Source of the DNA: Actinacidiphila yanglinensis
Lineage (GTDB): Bacteria > Actinomycetota > Actinomycetes > Streptomycetales > Streptomycetaceae
Assembly (NCBI RefSeq): GCF_900107965.1
Contig: NZ_FNVU01000003.1
Span: 310,001 to 374,000, forward strand
Direction of reading: 5' to 3'
Length of the DNA: 64,000 bases
Positions 51,023 to 60,499 of this stretch are shown here, piece after piece (within the stretch, counting starts at the first letter, position 1; every line of letters begins with the position of its first letter). Both the position numbers and the translations under genes were made by a program. The notes under the pieces are model-generated. The model made no database searches, was not told the DNA's origin, and was given only the letters and a program-made list of their open reading frames with translations.

Positions 51023-52477
51023 TCAGCTGCTCGGCACCGTGTCCTCGAACGCGGTGCCGCTGCCGCGGAGTCCGGCGACTGCCGACTGCACCTGCGACGG
51101 CGTGAGCACCTGGTCCTTGACGAAGTACAGGTAGTCGACCTGCTCGTCGTAGGAGCGCGAAGTGGTGCTCGTCTGCCCGGCGAGGTCGATCAGCCAGTGG
51201 TTGAAGTCGATGAACTGGCCGCCCTCGGGCAGGTACGGCTCGCCGTGCTGGGCGACGACCTGACCGTCGATGGAGTAGGTGATGTACGTGTCGTCGATGG
51301 TGATCTGCAGGTCGTGCCAGCCGTCGTAACTGCCGTACTGCTGCCCGTGGGTGTTCACCGCGTTCCACGGGTCGGGGTTGTACGTCTCCCAGGACGTCTC
51401 GTACATGATGTTCTGCGTCTCGCCCCAGCCGCCGTTGGGCAGGTACTCGAAGTCCTCCTCGCTGTAGTTCGGGTCCATCGGCGCGTTGAGCGGCGTGAAG
51501 TTGAAGAACGTCTGGTTGACGTGGTCGCCGTCGGGGCCGCCGGTCGGGGTGTCGTCGAACTTCACCCGCGCCGCGTAGGTGCCGTTCTTGAACTTCTGCG
51601 CGGTGGTCTGGATCTCCGTCTCGCGGGTCCCGGCGGCGGTGCCGTCGGTGGTGAGCTTGAGGTCCATCACCTTGTTGCTGCTGCCCGAGGTCTCGGGCAC
51701 GAAGGTCAGGTCACCCGGCGACCAGGTGGCCCCGGCCACGCCCGGGCCGCCCTGGCCGGACTTGACGGTCCAGCCGTGCTGCTGGACGGCCGGGTCCGAG
51801 CTGGCGGTGTAGCTGAAGTCGTCGAAGAGCGTGGGCCCGTCGGTGCTGCCGCCCCCGCCGGGCGGCGAGGTGGGCGGCGAGGTCGGGTCGTTGCCCGCGG
51901 GGGCGGTGCCCCACACCACCGCGCCGTCCTGCTGCACGGTGATCCTCGGGGCGTCGGCGTAGGAGGTCTGCGCGCCGTCGAAGGAGTAGTCGTCGGACTG
52001 GGTGAGGGTCTGCCAGTCCGACCGGTAGAAGCGCAGCTGCATGTCGCCGGTGTTCTGGCCGGATGCGAGGGAGCCCGCACCCGCGGTGAAGCCGATCTCC
52101 AGGTAGCGGTCGGCGGTCGCCGTGGGGTTGGCGAGGGTGCCGAAGGTCCCGGTGATGTTCGCGCAGCCCTTCACCGCCCAGGAGCAGGCGAAGCGGTAAC
52201 CGGCGCTCGCGCTGTCGGACTTGAAGTAGTACCGCAGCGTGACATGGCTGAGCGGCACCGACGCGGAGCCGCGGTTGGTGACCTCCAGCCACGGCTCGGA
52301 CTGGTCGGCGGTGGCCCCGCTCGCGCTCGTCCGGTACTGGGCGGTGAGCGTGTCCTGCGCGGCGGAGGCGGGCAGCGCGGTGAGCGCGGCGCAGGCGAGG
52401 CCGGCGGCCGAGCACACGGCCAGCGCGGCCCGGACGCGAAGGGGGATACGGAGGGGTCGGCGGTTGCTTCCTGACAC
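51023..52477 (-). CDS. Secreted CBM3 plus GH16-like glycoside hydrolase
   Basis: A 484-aa exported protein. A signal peptide (LTALPASAAQD, about residue 40) precedes a CBM3-type cellulose-binding domain (about 40-190: AQYRTSASGATADQSEPWLEVTNRGSA...YSFDGAQTSYAD), a Pro/Gly/Ser linker and a concanavalin-like domain (about 215-470). This carries EEDFE near residue 340, which fits the ExDxE catalytic pattern of GH16. Such enzymes hydrolyse beta-1,3- or mixed-linkage glucans or related polymers. The GTG at 52477 follows AAGGGA. It is 73 bases downstream of the GH20 gene's stop in the same direction, so it may be the end of that operon. Confidence 0.8.
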   Translation of the reverse strand: MSGSNRRPLRIPLRVRAALAVCSAAGLACAALTALPASAAQDTLTAQYRTSASGATADQSEPWLEVTNRGSASVPLSHVTLRYYFKSDSASAGYRFACSWAVKGCANITGTFGTLANPTATADRYLEIGFTAGAGSLASGQNTGDMQLRFYRSDWQTLTQSDDYSFDGAQTSYADAPRITVQQDGAVVWGTAPAGNDPTSPPTSPPGGGGSTDGPTLFDDFSYTASSDPAVQQHGWTVKSGQGGPGVAGATWSPGDLTFVPETSGSSNKVMDLKLTTDGTAAGTRETEIQTTAQKFKNGTYAARVKFDDTPTGGPDGDHVNQTFFNFTPLNAPMDPNYSEEDFEYLPNGGWGETQNIMYETSWETYNPDPWNAVNTHGQQYGSYDGWHDLQITIDDTYITYSIDGQVVAQHGEPYLPEGGQFIDFNHWLIDLAGQTSTTSRSYDEQVDYLYFVKDQVLTPSQVQSAVAGLRGSGTAFEDTVPSS

Positions 52478-52549
52478 GGTGGTCCCTTTCCGGTGGTGGG
52501 GGGGTGGTCCCCGGGTGGGGGTGAGGGTGCTCGGGCTCCCGGTGGCGTC

Positions 52550-54103
52550 CTAGCCGGCGGCCGGCGCCGTCCGGGGGCGGTCGAGGGGGCGGTGGCGCAC
52601 GCCGAGCGCGGCCAGCCGCGCCTCGTGCGCGCGCAGCGCGGGGAGGAAGTCGGTGGCCCAGCCGGCGGCCGGGTTCCAGGCCCGGTCGGCGAGCGCGCAC
52701 AGCCGGGGGAAGGCCAGGTACTCGATCGCGGCGGGGGTCCGCGCGAACTCGGTCCACAGCTGCGCCTGCGTCCCGAGGACCCGGCCGGCGGCCTCGCCCG
52801 GCCAGTGCGCGGGCACGGGGGCGTGGGCGTGCACAGCGCGCAGGTCCACCACCGCGCCGGCCTGGCCGAGCGGTTCGCCGGGACCGTCGGCCTGCGGGTA
52901 GTCGAGGTAGGTGGCCCGGTGCGGCGCCATGACGAGCTCGTGGCCGTTCAGCGCGGCGGCCAGGCCGTGGTCGGCGTCGCGCCAGGGCATGACGACGAAC
53001 TCGCGCGGCAGCGCGGCCGCGGCCCCGGTGCTGTCGGCCCAGCACACCGGCCGCCGCCCCTGCGCCAGCAGGAACTCGCCGATCCTCCCGAGCAACCACC
53101 CGTGCAGCGCCGCGGTTTCCGCGAGCCCGGCCTCGGCGGCCCTGGCCCGCGCCCGGGGACTGGCGGCCCACTCCACGACCGGGCACTCGTCGCCGCCGAT
53201 GTGCACGTACGGCGAGGGGAAGACGTCGAGCACCGCGCCGAGGACGGTCCGGAAGAAGTCCAGCACCTCCTCGTGCACGCCGAACACCGCGTCCGACACG
53301 CCCCATTCGGTCCAGACGTCCAGCGTCCGCCCGGGCACGTTGCCCAGTTCCGGGTAGGCCGCCAGCGCGGCCCGCGCGTGCCCGGGCATCTCGATCTCGG
53401 GCATCACCTCGATCCCGCGTGCGGCGGCGTAGGCCACCAACTCCCGCAGTTCCGCGGCGGTGTACGCACCGCCGTGCGGGCGGTCGTCGTAGCGGCCGCT
53501 GCCCGCGCGGCCGCGCATCGACCGGGCCCGCACCCCGCCGACCTCGGTCAGCCGCGGGTAGCCGGGCACCGGCATCCGCCAGCCCTGGTCGTCGGTGAGG
53601 TGCAGGTGCAGCACGTTCAGCTTGTGCAGCGCCATCAGGTCGACGAACCGCCGCAGGTAGGAGGCGGGTTGGAAGTGCCGGGCCACGTCGAGCAGGGCGC
53701 CGCGCCAGCGGTGCCGGGGCACGTCGGTGATCTGAACCCCGGGCAGCCGCCAGGGCACGTCGGCGACGGGGCGCGCCGACAGCGCCTCGGGCGGCAGGAG
53801 TTGGCGGATCGTCTGCACTCCGTGCAGCAGCCCCCGGCCGGTCGCCGCACGCAGCAGCACCGCGTCGGGCCCGACGGTCAGCCCGTAGCCCTCGTCGCCG
53901 AGCCCGCCGAGCAGCGGGTCGACGGCGAGCACCACGTTCCCCTGCGGCGAGTCCGGCAGCGGCAGGCCGGTGGCGGGGCCGAGCAGGTCGCGCAGCAGCC
54001 GGGCGGCGGGCTGCGCCGCTGCCGGTGCCCTGAGCGTCGTGGCGGCGTCGAAGGTGAAGCGGCCGGGGATGCGGACGGCATGGGTGGGGTGCGGAATGAT
54101 CAC
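52550..54103 (-). CDS. GH20 beta-N-acetylhexosaminidase, cytoplasmic
   Basis: A 517-aa enzyme without a signal peptide. An N-terminal GH20b domain is followed by the GH20 barrel: RGALLDVARHFQP, HLHLTDDQGWR and HIGGDECP, where the Asp-Glu pair (about residue 304) performs substrate-assisted cleavage. It would cleave N-acetylglucosamine from chito-oligosaccharides after import by the ABC transporter encoded upstream in the same direction. The GTG follows GGAG at nine bases. Confidence 0.9.
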   Translation of the reverse strand: MIIPHPTHAVRIPGRFTFDAATTLRAPAAAQPAARLLRDLLGPATGLPLPDSPQGNVVLAVDPLLGGLGDEGYGLTVGPDAVLLRAATGRGLLHGVQTIRQLLPPEALSARPVADVPWRLPGVQITDVPRHRWRGALLDVARHFQPASYLRRFVDLMALHKLNVLHLHLTDDQGWRMPVPGYPRLTEVGGVRARSMRGRAGSGRYDDRPHGGAYTAAELRELVAYAAARGIEVMPEIEMPGHARAALAAYPELGNVPGRTLDVWTEWGVSDAVFGVHEEVLDFFRTVLGAVLDVFPSPYVHIGGDECPVVEWAASPRARARAAEAGLAETAALHGWLLGRIGEFLLAQGRRPVCWADSTGAAAALPREFVVMPWRDADHGLAAALNGHELVMAPHRATYLDYPQADGPGEPLGQAGAVVDLRAVHAHAPVPAHWPGEAAGRVLGTQAQLWTEFARTPAAIEYLAFPRLCALADRAWNPAAGWATDFLPALRAHEARLAALGVRHRPLDRPRTAPAAG

Positions 54104-54230
54104 GGCGGTGGTCTCCAGGGGGCCGGGTGGGCATGGTGGACCGGGCGGACGGCCGCGGTACCGGCCGTGGCGCGACGTGGCGGGGCGTGGGGGAGCGCGT
54201 CGGCGAGGGCGCAGGAGGGGGAGGGGACCG

Positions 54231-55142
54231 TCAGCCCTTGACGGCTCCGGCGGTCATCCCGGCCGTGACCCGGTTCTGGAGCAGCAGGAACACCGCCAGG
54301 ACCGGCAGCATGAACAGGCAGGACGCGGCCATCGTGGCGCCCCAGTCGGTGCCGAAGACGTTGCTGAAGGACGACAGCCAGACCGGCAGGGTGCGGGCGC
54401 TCTGGTTCTTGATGATCAGCGTGTTGGCGAACGCGAACTCGTTCCAGGCGGTGATGAACCCGAACAGCGACGTCGACAGCAGGCCCGGCGCGAGCAGCGG
54501 GAACGTCACCCGGCGGAATGCCTGCGGCCGGGTGCAGCCGTCCACCCGGGCGGCCTCCTCCAGCTCCACCGGAATGGCGGCGAGGAAGCCGCGCAGCGTC
54601 ACGATCGTGAACGGCAGCGTCATCATGAAGTAGATGAGGGTGAGCATGGAGAGCCGGTCGAGCATGTCGGTGTCCCGCGCGATCACGTACATCGGGATCA
54701 GCAGCGCCTCCCAGGGCGCCATCTGCGCGGTGAACACCAGCAGGACGAACGCGCGCCGGCCGCGCCAGCGCATCCGGGCCACCGCGAACGCCGCGAGCAG
54801 CGCCACCACCAGCGACATCAGTACGGCGCCGAGCGTGACGACGAGGCTGTTGCGCCAGTACCCGGCGAACCCGTCGGCGTGCACGGCGGTGCGGAAGTGC
54901 GCGAGGGTCGGGTGCAACGGGAGGAAGTGCGGGTTCGCGCCCTCGATGTCCGCGGTGGGTTCGAAGGCGGTCACCGCCATCCAGTAGACCGGGAACGCGG
55001 ACAGTGCCAGGACGAGCAGCGCCGCGGCGTTCAGCGGCAGCCGCCGCAGGCGGCGCGTCCGGCCGCGGGCGCGGCGGCGTGCGGACCCGGACCCGGACCC
55101 GGACCCGGACCCGGGAGCGGCGAGTGGCGTGGCGGCGGTCAT
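54231..55142 (-). CDS. Carbohydrate ABC transporter permease (MalG type)
   Basis: A 303-aa inner-membrane permease with six helices. The EAA loop is present as LEEAARVDGCTRPQAFRRVTFPLLAPGL, which contacts the ATPase. The N-terminal GSGSGSGS stretch comes from a hexanucleotide repeat. Its ATG overlaps the stop of the partner permease gene by four bases (ATGA). No ATPase is encoded nearby; a shared MsiK-type ATPase is the usual arrangement. Confidence 0.92.
   Translation of the reverse strand: MTAATPLAAPGSGSGSGSGSARRRARGRTRRLRRLPLNAAALLVLALSAFPVYWMAVTAFEPTADIEGANPHFLPLHPTLAHFRTAVHADGFAGYWRNSLVVTLGAVLMSLVVALLAAFAVARMRWRGRRAFVLLVFTAQMAPWEALLIPMYVIARDTDMLDRLSMLTLIYFMMTLPFTIVTLRGFLAAIPVELEEAARVDGCTRPQAFRRVTFPLLAPGLLSTSLFGFITAWNEFAFANTLIIKNQSARTLPVWLSSFSNVFGTDWGATMAASCLFMLPVLAVFLLLQNRVTAGMTAGAVKG
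55082..55111. repeat. Five tandem CGGACC hexanucleotides inside the permease gene
   Basis: Encodes alternating Gly-Ser in the disordered N-terminus of the MalG-type permease. In-frame length variation between strains would be harmless to the reading frame. Confidence 0.9.
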
Positions 55143-56170
55143 GCGGTGCCCTCCTTTCCTTCCTGGCGGAACATCCGGCGCAGGTTGAACACCAGCGCGA
55201 CGAGCAGGATCAGCACGGTCAGCGTGGAGACCGCCGACCCGAGGTCGTACTTGTGGAAGGACTGGGCGATCTGGAACGCGTAGACCGGCAGCGTGGTGGT
55301 GGCGCCGTCCGGGCCGCCCTCGCCGATCACCCAGATCTGCGTGAAGCACTTGAAGCACCAGATCACTTCGAGCGAGGTGATCAGCGCGAACAGCGACCGC
55401 AGCATCGGGAAGGTGACCAGCCGGAAGGACTGCCAGGGCCCGGCGCCGTCGATCCGCGCCGACTCGTAGAGCTCGGCCGGGATGGTGGTCAGCCCGCCGT
55501 AGAGGGTCAGTGCCGCGAACGGCACCGACTGCCACACCACCAGCATGACCAGGATCGCGAAGGTGGCGCCGCCGTGCGCGAACCAGGTGTAGTCGCGGTA
55601 GGAGGTGAACCCGAGCTTTACCAGTGCCCAGTTGACCACGCCGAACCGGGACTGGAAGAGCCACTGGAAGATCGTGGTGGCCGCGATCACCGGGGTGGCC
55701 CAGGCCAGCACCAGGGCGCTCATCACCGCCAGCCGCAGCCGGCGGCCGAGCCGGATCAGCATCAGCGCGACCAGGGTGCCGATCAGCATGATCAGCGCGA
55801 CGTTGAGCGCGGTCCACCACACGGTGCGGCGTACCACCGTCCAGAACTCCGGGTCGGTCAGCGCCTCGCGGTAGTGGGACACGCCGGCGAACGTGGCCCC
55901 TCCGTTGATGAGTTGGGCCAGTCCGTAGTGCTGGAAGGACATCACGGTGTTGCGGATGACCGGGTAGGCCAGCAGGAACGCCGCGCCCACCACGGTGGGG
56001 GAGACCAGCAGGTACGGCCAGAGGGCGGCGAGTACGCGGCGCGGGCCGGAGCGCGGCCGGTGGGGCGGGCGTCGGATGCGGCGGCCCTGGGGGCGGTCGG
56101 GCGGCGTGCCGCCGGTGCCGCCTCGCGGGTCGGCCGCGTCCTGCCCGGCGGCGGTGGGTGCGGTGAGCAC
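55139..56170 (-). CDS. Sugar ABC transporter permease (MalF type)
   Basis: A 343-aa permease with six helices after a Pro/Arg-rich cytoplasmic N-terminus. The EAA loop reads LYESARIDGAGPWQSFRLVTFPML. It pairs with the downstream MalG-type permease to form the channel for sugars delivered by the lipoprotein. Confidence 0.92.
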   Translation of the reverse strand: MLTAPTAAGQDAADPRGGTGGTPPDRPQGRRIRRPPHRPRSGPRRVLAALWPYLLVSPTVVGAAFLLAYPVIRNTVMSFQHYGLAQLINGGATFAGVSHYREALTDPEFWTVVRRTVWWTALNVALIMLIGTLVALMLIRLGRRLRLAVMSALVLAWATPVIAATTIFQWLFQSRFGVVNWALVKLGFTSYRDYTWFAHGGATFAILVMLVVWQSVPFAALTLYGGLTTIPAELYESARIDGAGPWQSFRLVTFPMLRSLFALITSLEVIWCFKCFTQIWVIGEGGPDGATTTLPVYAFQIAQSFHKYDLGSAVSTLTVLILLVALVFNLRRMFRQEGKEGTA

Positions 56171-56197
56171 GGCGGTCTCCCTCGGGGTCCGGGCCGG

Positions 56198-57472
56198 TCA
56201 GGACGAGGTGTTGAGCGCCTTGGTGATGGCGTCGGACGCGGTCGTGCCCGCCTTCGCCGGGTCGGCGCCGGTGAGCACCTGCGTGAGGTACTGCTTGATC
56301 GGGTTGTCCGCCTCGACCGCCGCCCAGTTGGGGGAGTTGGGGGTGGCGTGCCCGTCGGCCGCGCCGACGGCCATCGCGGAGGCGCCCGGGTCACCGGACA
56401 GCACTCCCGCCAGCGACGTGCGGTTGGGCACGTAGCTCATTGTCGTGGCGATCTTCGTCTGCCAGGTGGTGCCGGTCAGCGCCTTGAGCACCTGGTAGGC
56501 CATCGCCTGGTGCTTCGACGCCTGCGGGATGACCAGGTCGGAGCCGCCGGTGAAGACCGCGCCGGGGCGGTCGGCGGTCTTGCCGGGGATCGGGAAGTAG
56601 CCGATCTTGCCTTTGAGCTTCGGGTTGGCCGCGGTGATCGTGGTGGCGTTGCCCGGGGTGGCGATGATCTGCGCGACGTTCCCCTTGGCGAAGACGTTCG
56701 TCTGGAGCGGCTTGGCCTCGTCGGAGTCCTTCGGGCCCTGGCCGAGCGCCTGGAGCTGCCGGTAGAAGGCGGTGGCGGCCTGCGCCTGCGGGGTGTCCAG
56801 GCCGCCGGTCCACTTCCCGCCGCTCTGGGTGGCCAGCTCGCCGCCCTCGTCCCACAGGAAGCCGGCGTAGGCGTACCAGGACTGCCCGGGCAGGTAAATG
56901 CCCTGGTGGGCCCCGGTGTTGAGCTTGGTGGTGTCGGCGATCCACTCGGCACGGGTCTTCGGCGCCGCGGTGATCCCCGCCTGGGCGAACAGGTCCTTGT
57001 TGTAGATCACCACGCGGTTGGCGGCGTACCACGGGATGCCGTACTGCTTGCCGTCGATCTTCCCGGGGTCGGCGAGGCCGGGTATCCAGTCCGAGCCGTG
57101 CAGGTCGGCGACCTTGCCGGTGAGGTCGTCGACGCCGCCGCTGGCCGCGTACTGGGCGACCTGGGTGTTGCCGACCTCGATCACGTCGGGGGCGTCGTTG
57201 CTGGCGAGGGCGCTGGTGATCTTCTGGCCGATGCCGTCCCACTCCTGGATCTGGATGTCCAGGGTGGTGCCCTTGTGGGCCTTCTCGAAGTCCGCCCGGA
57301 ACGCGTTGAGAACGGGGTCGGCGACGCTGTCGCGCATGATCCACACGGTGAGGTGGGCGGGCCCGGCGTCGTCGCCCGCGCCCGATCCGGAGGAGGAGCC
57401 GCACGCGGTGAGCCCGGTGAGGCCGATGAGCAGCGCCGCGGCGCCGGGAAGCAGTCTGGATCTGGATCTCAC
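56198..57472 (-). CDS. Extracellular sugar-binding lipoprotein of an ABC transporter
   Basis: A 424-aa protein with a lipoprotein signal (LTGLTAC, lipidated Cys24), then a family-1 solute-binding fold (HLTVWIMRDSVADPVLNAFRADFEKAHKGTTLDIQIQEWDGIGQKITSALASNDAPDVIEVGNTQ). The operon context with GH20 and a DasR-like regulator suggests N-acetylglucosamine or chito-oligosaccharides as ligand; this is inference. The GTG start is preceded by an operator region, so this is the first gene of the importer operon. Confidence 0.9.
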   Translation of the reverse strand: MRSRSRLLPGAAALLIGLTGLTACGSSSGSGAGDDAGPAHLTVWIMRDSVADPVLNAFRADFEKAHKGTTLDIQIQEWDGIGQKITSALASNDAPDVIEVGNTQVAQYAASGGVDDLTGKVADLHGSDWIPGLADPGKIDGKQYGIPWYAANRVVIYNKDLFAQAGITAAPKTRAEWIADTTKLNTGAHQGIYLPGQSWYAYAGFLWDEGGELATQSGGKWTGGLDTPQAQAATAFYRQLQALGQGPKDSDEAKPLQTNVFAKGNVAQIIATPGNATTITAANPKLKGKIGYFPIPGKTADRPGAVFTGGSDLVIPQASKHQAMAYQVLKALTGTTWQTKIATTMSYVPNRTSLAGVLSGDPGASAMAVGAADGHATPNSPNWAAVEADNPIKQYLTQVLTGADPAKAGTTASDAITKALNTSS

Positions 57473-57540
57473 GGAGTAGTCACCTCAAGAGGAGCGGTGG
57501 GGCCTTACCACTGGTCAACTGGTATGGTGCTGACCGAGAA

Positions 57541-57556
57541 GGTGGCATAGACCACT
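57541..57556 (-). promoter_or_regulatory. dre-like GntR operator
   Basis: The minus strand reads AGTGGTCTATGCCACC, matching the DasR site AGTGGTCTAGACCACT at 13 of 16 positions. It sits in the importer promoter just after a TTGACG -35-like hexamer. Extra ACTGGTCA half-sites occur at about 57510 and 57666, so the divergent GntR gene is probably controlled too. Confidence 0.6.
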
Positions 57557-57725
57557 GGTGGCGTCAAGAGGTCGCGGAAAAGCCGTTCCCGGGGCCGTAT
57601 ACGGCCGATGATCAGGTATTGCCCCGGCCTGCGCGGACCGTCTCCGAGCGGGCCGGCACTGGCATACTGGTCAGCATCTGGATAACCTCCCCTTGACAAG
57701 CACCACCGGGGAAAGGGCATCGCAC

Positions 57726-58487
57726 ATGGCCAGCGAGGCACCGCGCTCGGCGCTGAAACGCGAACGGGTCCGGGACTACCTCATGGAACTCGTCGAGTCC
57801 CGCGCCCCCGGCGACCCGATCCCCTCCGAGCGCGCCCTCTGCGAGCAACTCGGAGTCTCCCGGCCGACGTTGCGCTCGGCGGTCGACGAACTCGTCACCA
57901 CGGGAGTGCTGTTGCGCGAGCACGGCCGCGGCATGTTCGTGGCGCGGGCGAAGATCACCCAGGAACTGGCCCAGGACCACGACGCGTTGCGCCTGCCGCA
58001 GGCGTCGGGCACCTGGACCAGCCGGGTGCTGGAGTTCGACACCGTGCAGGCGGGCGCCCGGGTCGGCCGCAAGCTGCACCTCTCGCCCGCCGCCGACGTC
58101 GTCTACATCGCCCGGCTCCGCCTCGTCGACGGCGAGCCGATGGCGATCGAGTACCTGCACGTCCCGGCCGCCCTCGTGCCGGGGCTGTCCCCCGCCGACA
58201 TGGAGTCCGGCGACTTCTACGACACGCTGCGCGACCAGCACGGGGTCCGCGTGCATGAGGCGGTCCAGTCCATCGAGCCGACCGTCACCAACGAGGAGGA
58301 GGCCGAGCTGATCGGCGTCCCGGTGCTCTCGCCGGCCCTGCTGTTCGAACGCCTCACCCAGGACGACACCGGGCGGCCGGTGGAGTACGTCCACTCGGTG
58401 TACCGGGGGGACCGCTACCGCATCGTCTCCCGTCTCACCCTGGCCCACCCGACGTCCGCGTGGCGGTACACCGGCCCTCCCGGGTAG
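57726..58487 (+). CDS. GntR/UTRA regulator, DasR-like
   Basis: A 253-aa repressor: winged helix LKRERVRDYLMELVESRAPGDPIPSERALCEQLGVSRPTLRSAVDELVTTGVL (about 10-65) and a UTRA ligand domain (about 95-245) ending YVHSVYRGDRYRIVSRL. This is the signature of DasR/NagR-type proteins that respond to phosphorylated amino sugars. It is divergent from the importer operon and the dre-like site. GAAAGGG precedes the ATG. Confidence 0.88.
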   Translation: MASEAPRSALKRERVRDYLMELVESRAPGDPIPSERALCEQLGVSRPTLRSAVDELVTTGVLLREHGRGMFVARAKITQELAQDHDALRLPQASGTWTSRVLEFDTVQAGARVGRKLHLSPAADVVYIARLRLVDGEPMAIEYLHVPAALVPGLSPADMESGDFYDTLRDQHGVRVHEAVQSIEPTVTNEEEAELIGVPVLSPALLFERLTQDDTGRPVEYVHSVYRGDRYRIVSRLTLAHPTSAWRYTGPPG

Positions 58488-58515
58488 CACGCGGGGGCGT
58501 CAGGAGGCCGGGTGC

Positions 58516-58932
58516 TCAGGGCGCCGCGGACCCGGCCGCGCGGACGGGCCGGGTGCCGTGGGACTCCGCGGGAGCCGGGGCTTCGGGGGTCACCGGTACA
58601 TCGGGGGCTTCGGGGGTTTCGGGGGCGCCCCAGGAGGCCGGCGGCCGGGCGGTGAGCACCGGGTCGACGGTCAGGTGCTTGGCACCCATCGGCTCGGCCA
58701 GGCGCAGCAGCGCCGCCTCCGACAGCCGGATCCAGGGCTGGGTCGGGCCGAGCACGGACCGCAGCCGCCGGTCGGTGGTGAACGCGACCGCCGTCCTGGT
58801 GCCGAACGGCGTACGCCACAGCCGCACCACGTCCCCGGCGGGACCGCGCCGCACGGGGACGTAGAGTGCCCGGTTCGCCATCCGCTCCGACTGCTCTGCG
58901 TGGCCGGCGACGGACGGTTGGTGCTGGCTCAC
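58516..58932 (-). CDS. SAV_915/SseB-like small protein
   Basis: A 138-aa protein: YVPVRRGPAGDVVRLWRTPFGTRTAVAFTTDRRLRSVLGPTQPWIRLSEAALLRLAEPMGAKHLTVDP is characteristic of the SAV_915 family, related to the SseB N-terminal domain. The C-terminus is Pro/Glu-rich. A GTG at 58932 has AAGGG seven bases upstream; the ATG at 58938 is too close to it. Function unknown; such genes are common and often duplicated in Streptomyces. Confidence 0.78.
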   Translation of the reverse strand: MSQHQPSVAGHAEQSERMANRALYVPVRRGPAGDVVRLWRTPFGTRTAVAFTTDRRLRSVLGPTQPWIRLSEAALLRLAEPMGAKHLTVDPVLTARPPASWGAPETPEAPDVPVTPEAPAPAESHGTRPVRAAGSAAP

Positions 58933-58938
58933 ATGCAT

Positions 58939-59406
58939 GCCCTTACGGTAACCCGCCGCGGGGCCCCGCTTCCTGCCCGGCCGGAGCGGGCCGTACGGTT
59001 CGTGCCGCGCGGACCCCGGGACCCGCGGCCCGGGCCGCCCCGCCCACGCCCGAGGAGAGGGCACGCGGCCGTGGCCGCCCCGGGGGCGCGGGCTGCCCTT
59101 ACTCTCGCCCGGACGAGTGAACCCGCGGCCTTGATTCGCGACGCCTCGGCCGCCCGGCCTTTTCCCGCTTCCCGCGCGGCCCGCCGCCGGTCCGCGCCCC
59201 GCGCTCCTGCCGGCCCGGCTCCTCGGGCCGGCCCGCCCTGTCCCGCCACCCGCTGCGGAGCGGACCGGAGACGCGGTCACATCCCCGTACGTGAGGGCGT
59301 CCGTCCCCCGGCGTGGGCGGGAGACCGCTCCGCCCGGAGCACCGGACCGCTCGTACGGCCCCGCCCGCCTCGCTGCGAGTCATCGGCGGGGCCGTACCAT
59401 CCCGGC
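58939..59406. other. Intergenic region without a recognisable gene
   Basis: 468 GC-rich bases between the SAV_915-type gene and the LysR gene. Open frames exist on both strands but have Arg/Pro/Ala-only composition and no ribosome binding sites. The final 50 bases presumably carry the lysR promoter. Confidence 0.5.
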
Positions 59407-60384
59407 GTGGAACTGCGCCAGTTGAGATACTTCGTCACGGTCGCCGAGGAGCTGCACTTCGGCCGGGCCGCGGACCGGCTGCACATCGTGCAGTCCGCCG
59501 TCAGCCAGCAGGTGCGACGGCTGGAACGCGAGCTGGACGTCGAGCTGTTCGACCGCTCGCCCCGGCATGTACGGCTCACCGAGGCGGGTACGCGCTTCCT
59601 GCCCGAGGCACGCGCGGTCCTGGCCGCGGAGGAACGGGCCCGGGCGTCCGTCGCGGAGTTCGCCGACGCGCGGGCCCGCGGCCTGCGGCTCGGCACGAGC
59701 ACCGGGCTGGGCGTCCACCTCGACCGGGTGCTGGACGCCTTCGCCGACCTCGCCCCCGGCTTCACCGTCGACCTGGTGTCGGCCTCCTCCGCCGGACGGC
59801 TGGAGGGTGTGGCAGCGGGCGAGCTGGACGCGGCCTTCGTGCGCGGCGACTGGCCGCTGCCGCCCGCGGCGCAGGGCAGCGGCCCGGGCGGCCGGGCCCT
59901 CCTGCCGGGCGCGGTGGACACCGACGTCGACGGGGTCTGCGTGGTGCCGCTGTGGTCCGATCCGCTGGTGGCGGTGGTCTCCGCGCGCAACCCGCTGGCC
60001 CGGCAGGCGGACGTGGCGATCGAGGAACTGGCCAAGGTGCCGCTGCGGCTGGTGCCCCGGCGGCGCAACCCCCCGCTGGTCGACCTGGTGGTCGGCGCCT
60101 GCGCGGCGGCGGGGTTCGAGCCGGTGCCGGGGGCGGCCCCGGCGGACGCCGACGGCCCGGGCTCCCTCCAGGACAACCTGGCCGCGATCGGTGCGGGCGC
60201 CGACCTGTGGACGGTGGTCTACGCCTCGCACGCGGCATCGCTGCACGCGCCCCGGGTGGCCTTCCTGCCGTTCCGGGGCGGCGGCCTCGCCCTCACCTCG
60301 GGCCTGGCGGTGCGCCGCCCGCCGTCGCGGGCGGCGGCGCTGCTGCTCGACGCGTGCGCCCGGCTGGACGATCTCGCTTCGTGA
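59407..60384 (+). CDS. LysR-family transcriptional regulator
   Basis: A 325-aa regulator: MELRQLRYFVTVAEELHFGRAADRLHIVQSAVSQQVRRLERELDVELFDRS is the winged helix-turn-helix, followed by a type-2 periplasmic-fold effector domain (about 90-320). The GTG at 59407 gives the canonical N-terminus. A tautomerase gene follows after 115 bases in the same direction and is the closest candidate target. Confidence 0.9.
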   Translation: MELRQLRYFVTVAEELHFGRAADRLHIVQSAVSQQVRRLERELDVELFDRSPRHVRLTEAGTRFLPEARAVLAAEERARASVAEFADARARGLRLGTSTGLGVHLDRVLDAFADLAPGFTVDLVSASSAGRLEGVAAGELDAAFVRGDWPLPPAAQGSGPGGRALLPGAVDTDVDGVCVVPLWSDPLVAVVSARNPLARQADVAIEELAKVPLRLVPRRRNPPLVDLVVGACAAAGFEPVPGAAPADADGPGSLQDNLAAIGAGADLWTVVYASHAASLHAPRVAFLPFRGGGLALTSGLAVRRPPSRAAALLLDACARLDDLAS

Positions 60385-60499
60385 TCGCTGCGCTCGCGCA
60401 GTGCTTCTTGGTCGGCGTGCGGCGGCGCGATGGACTGGTCCCACACCGCAAGGCGGCCCGGAGCCTCCGGAACAGCCGTCTCCGACCAGGGAGTTCATC

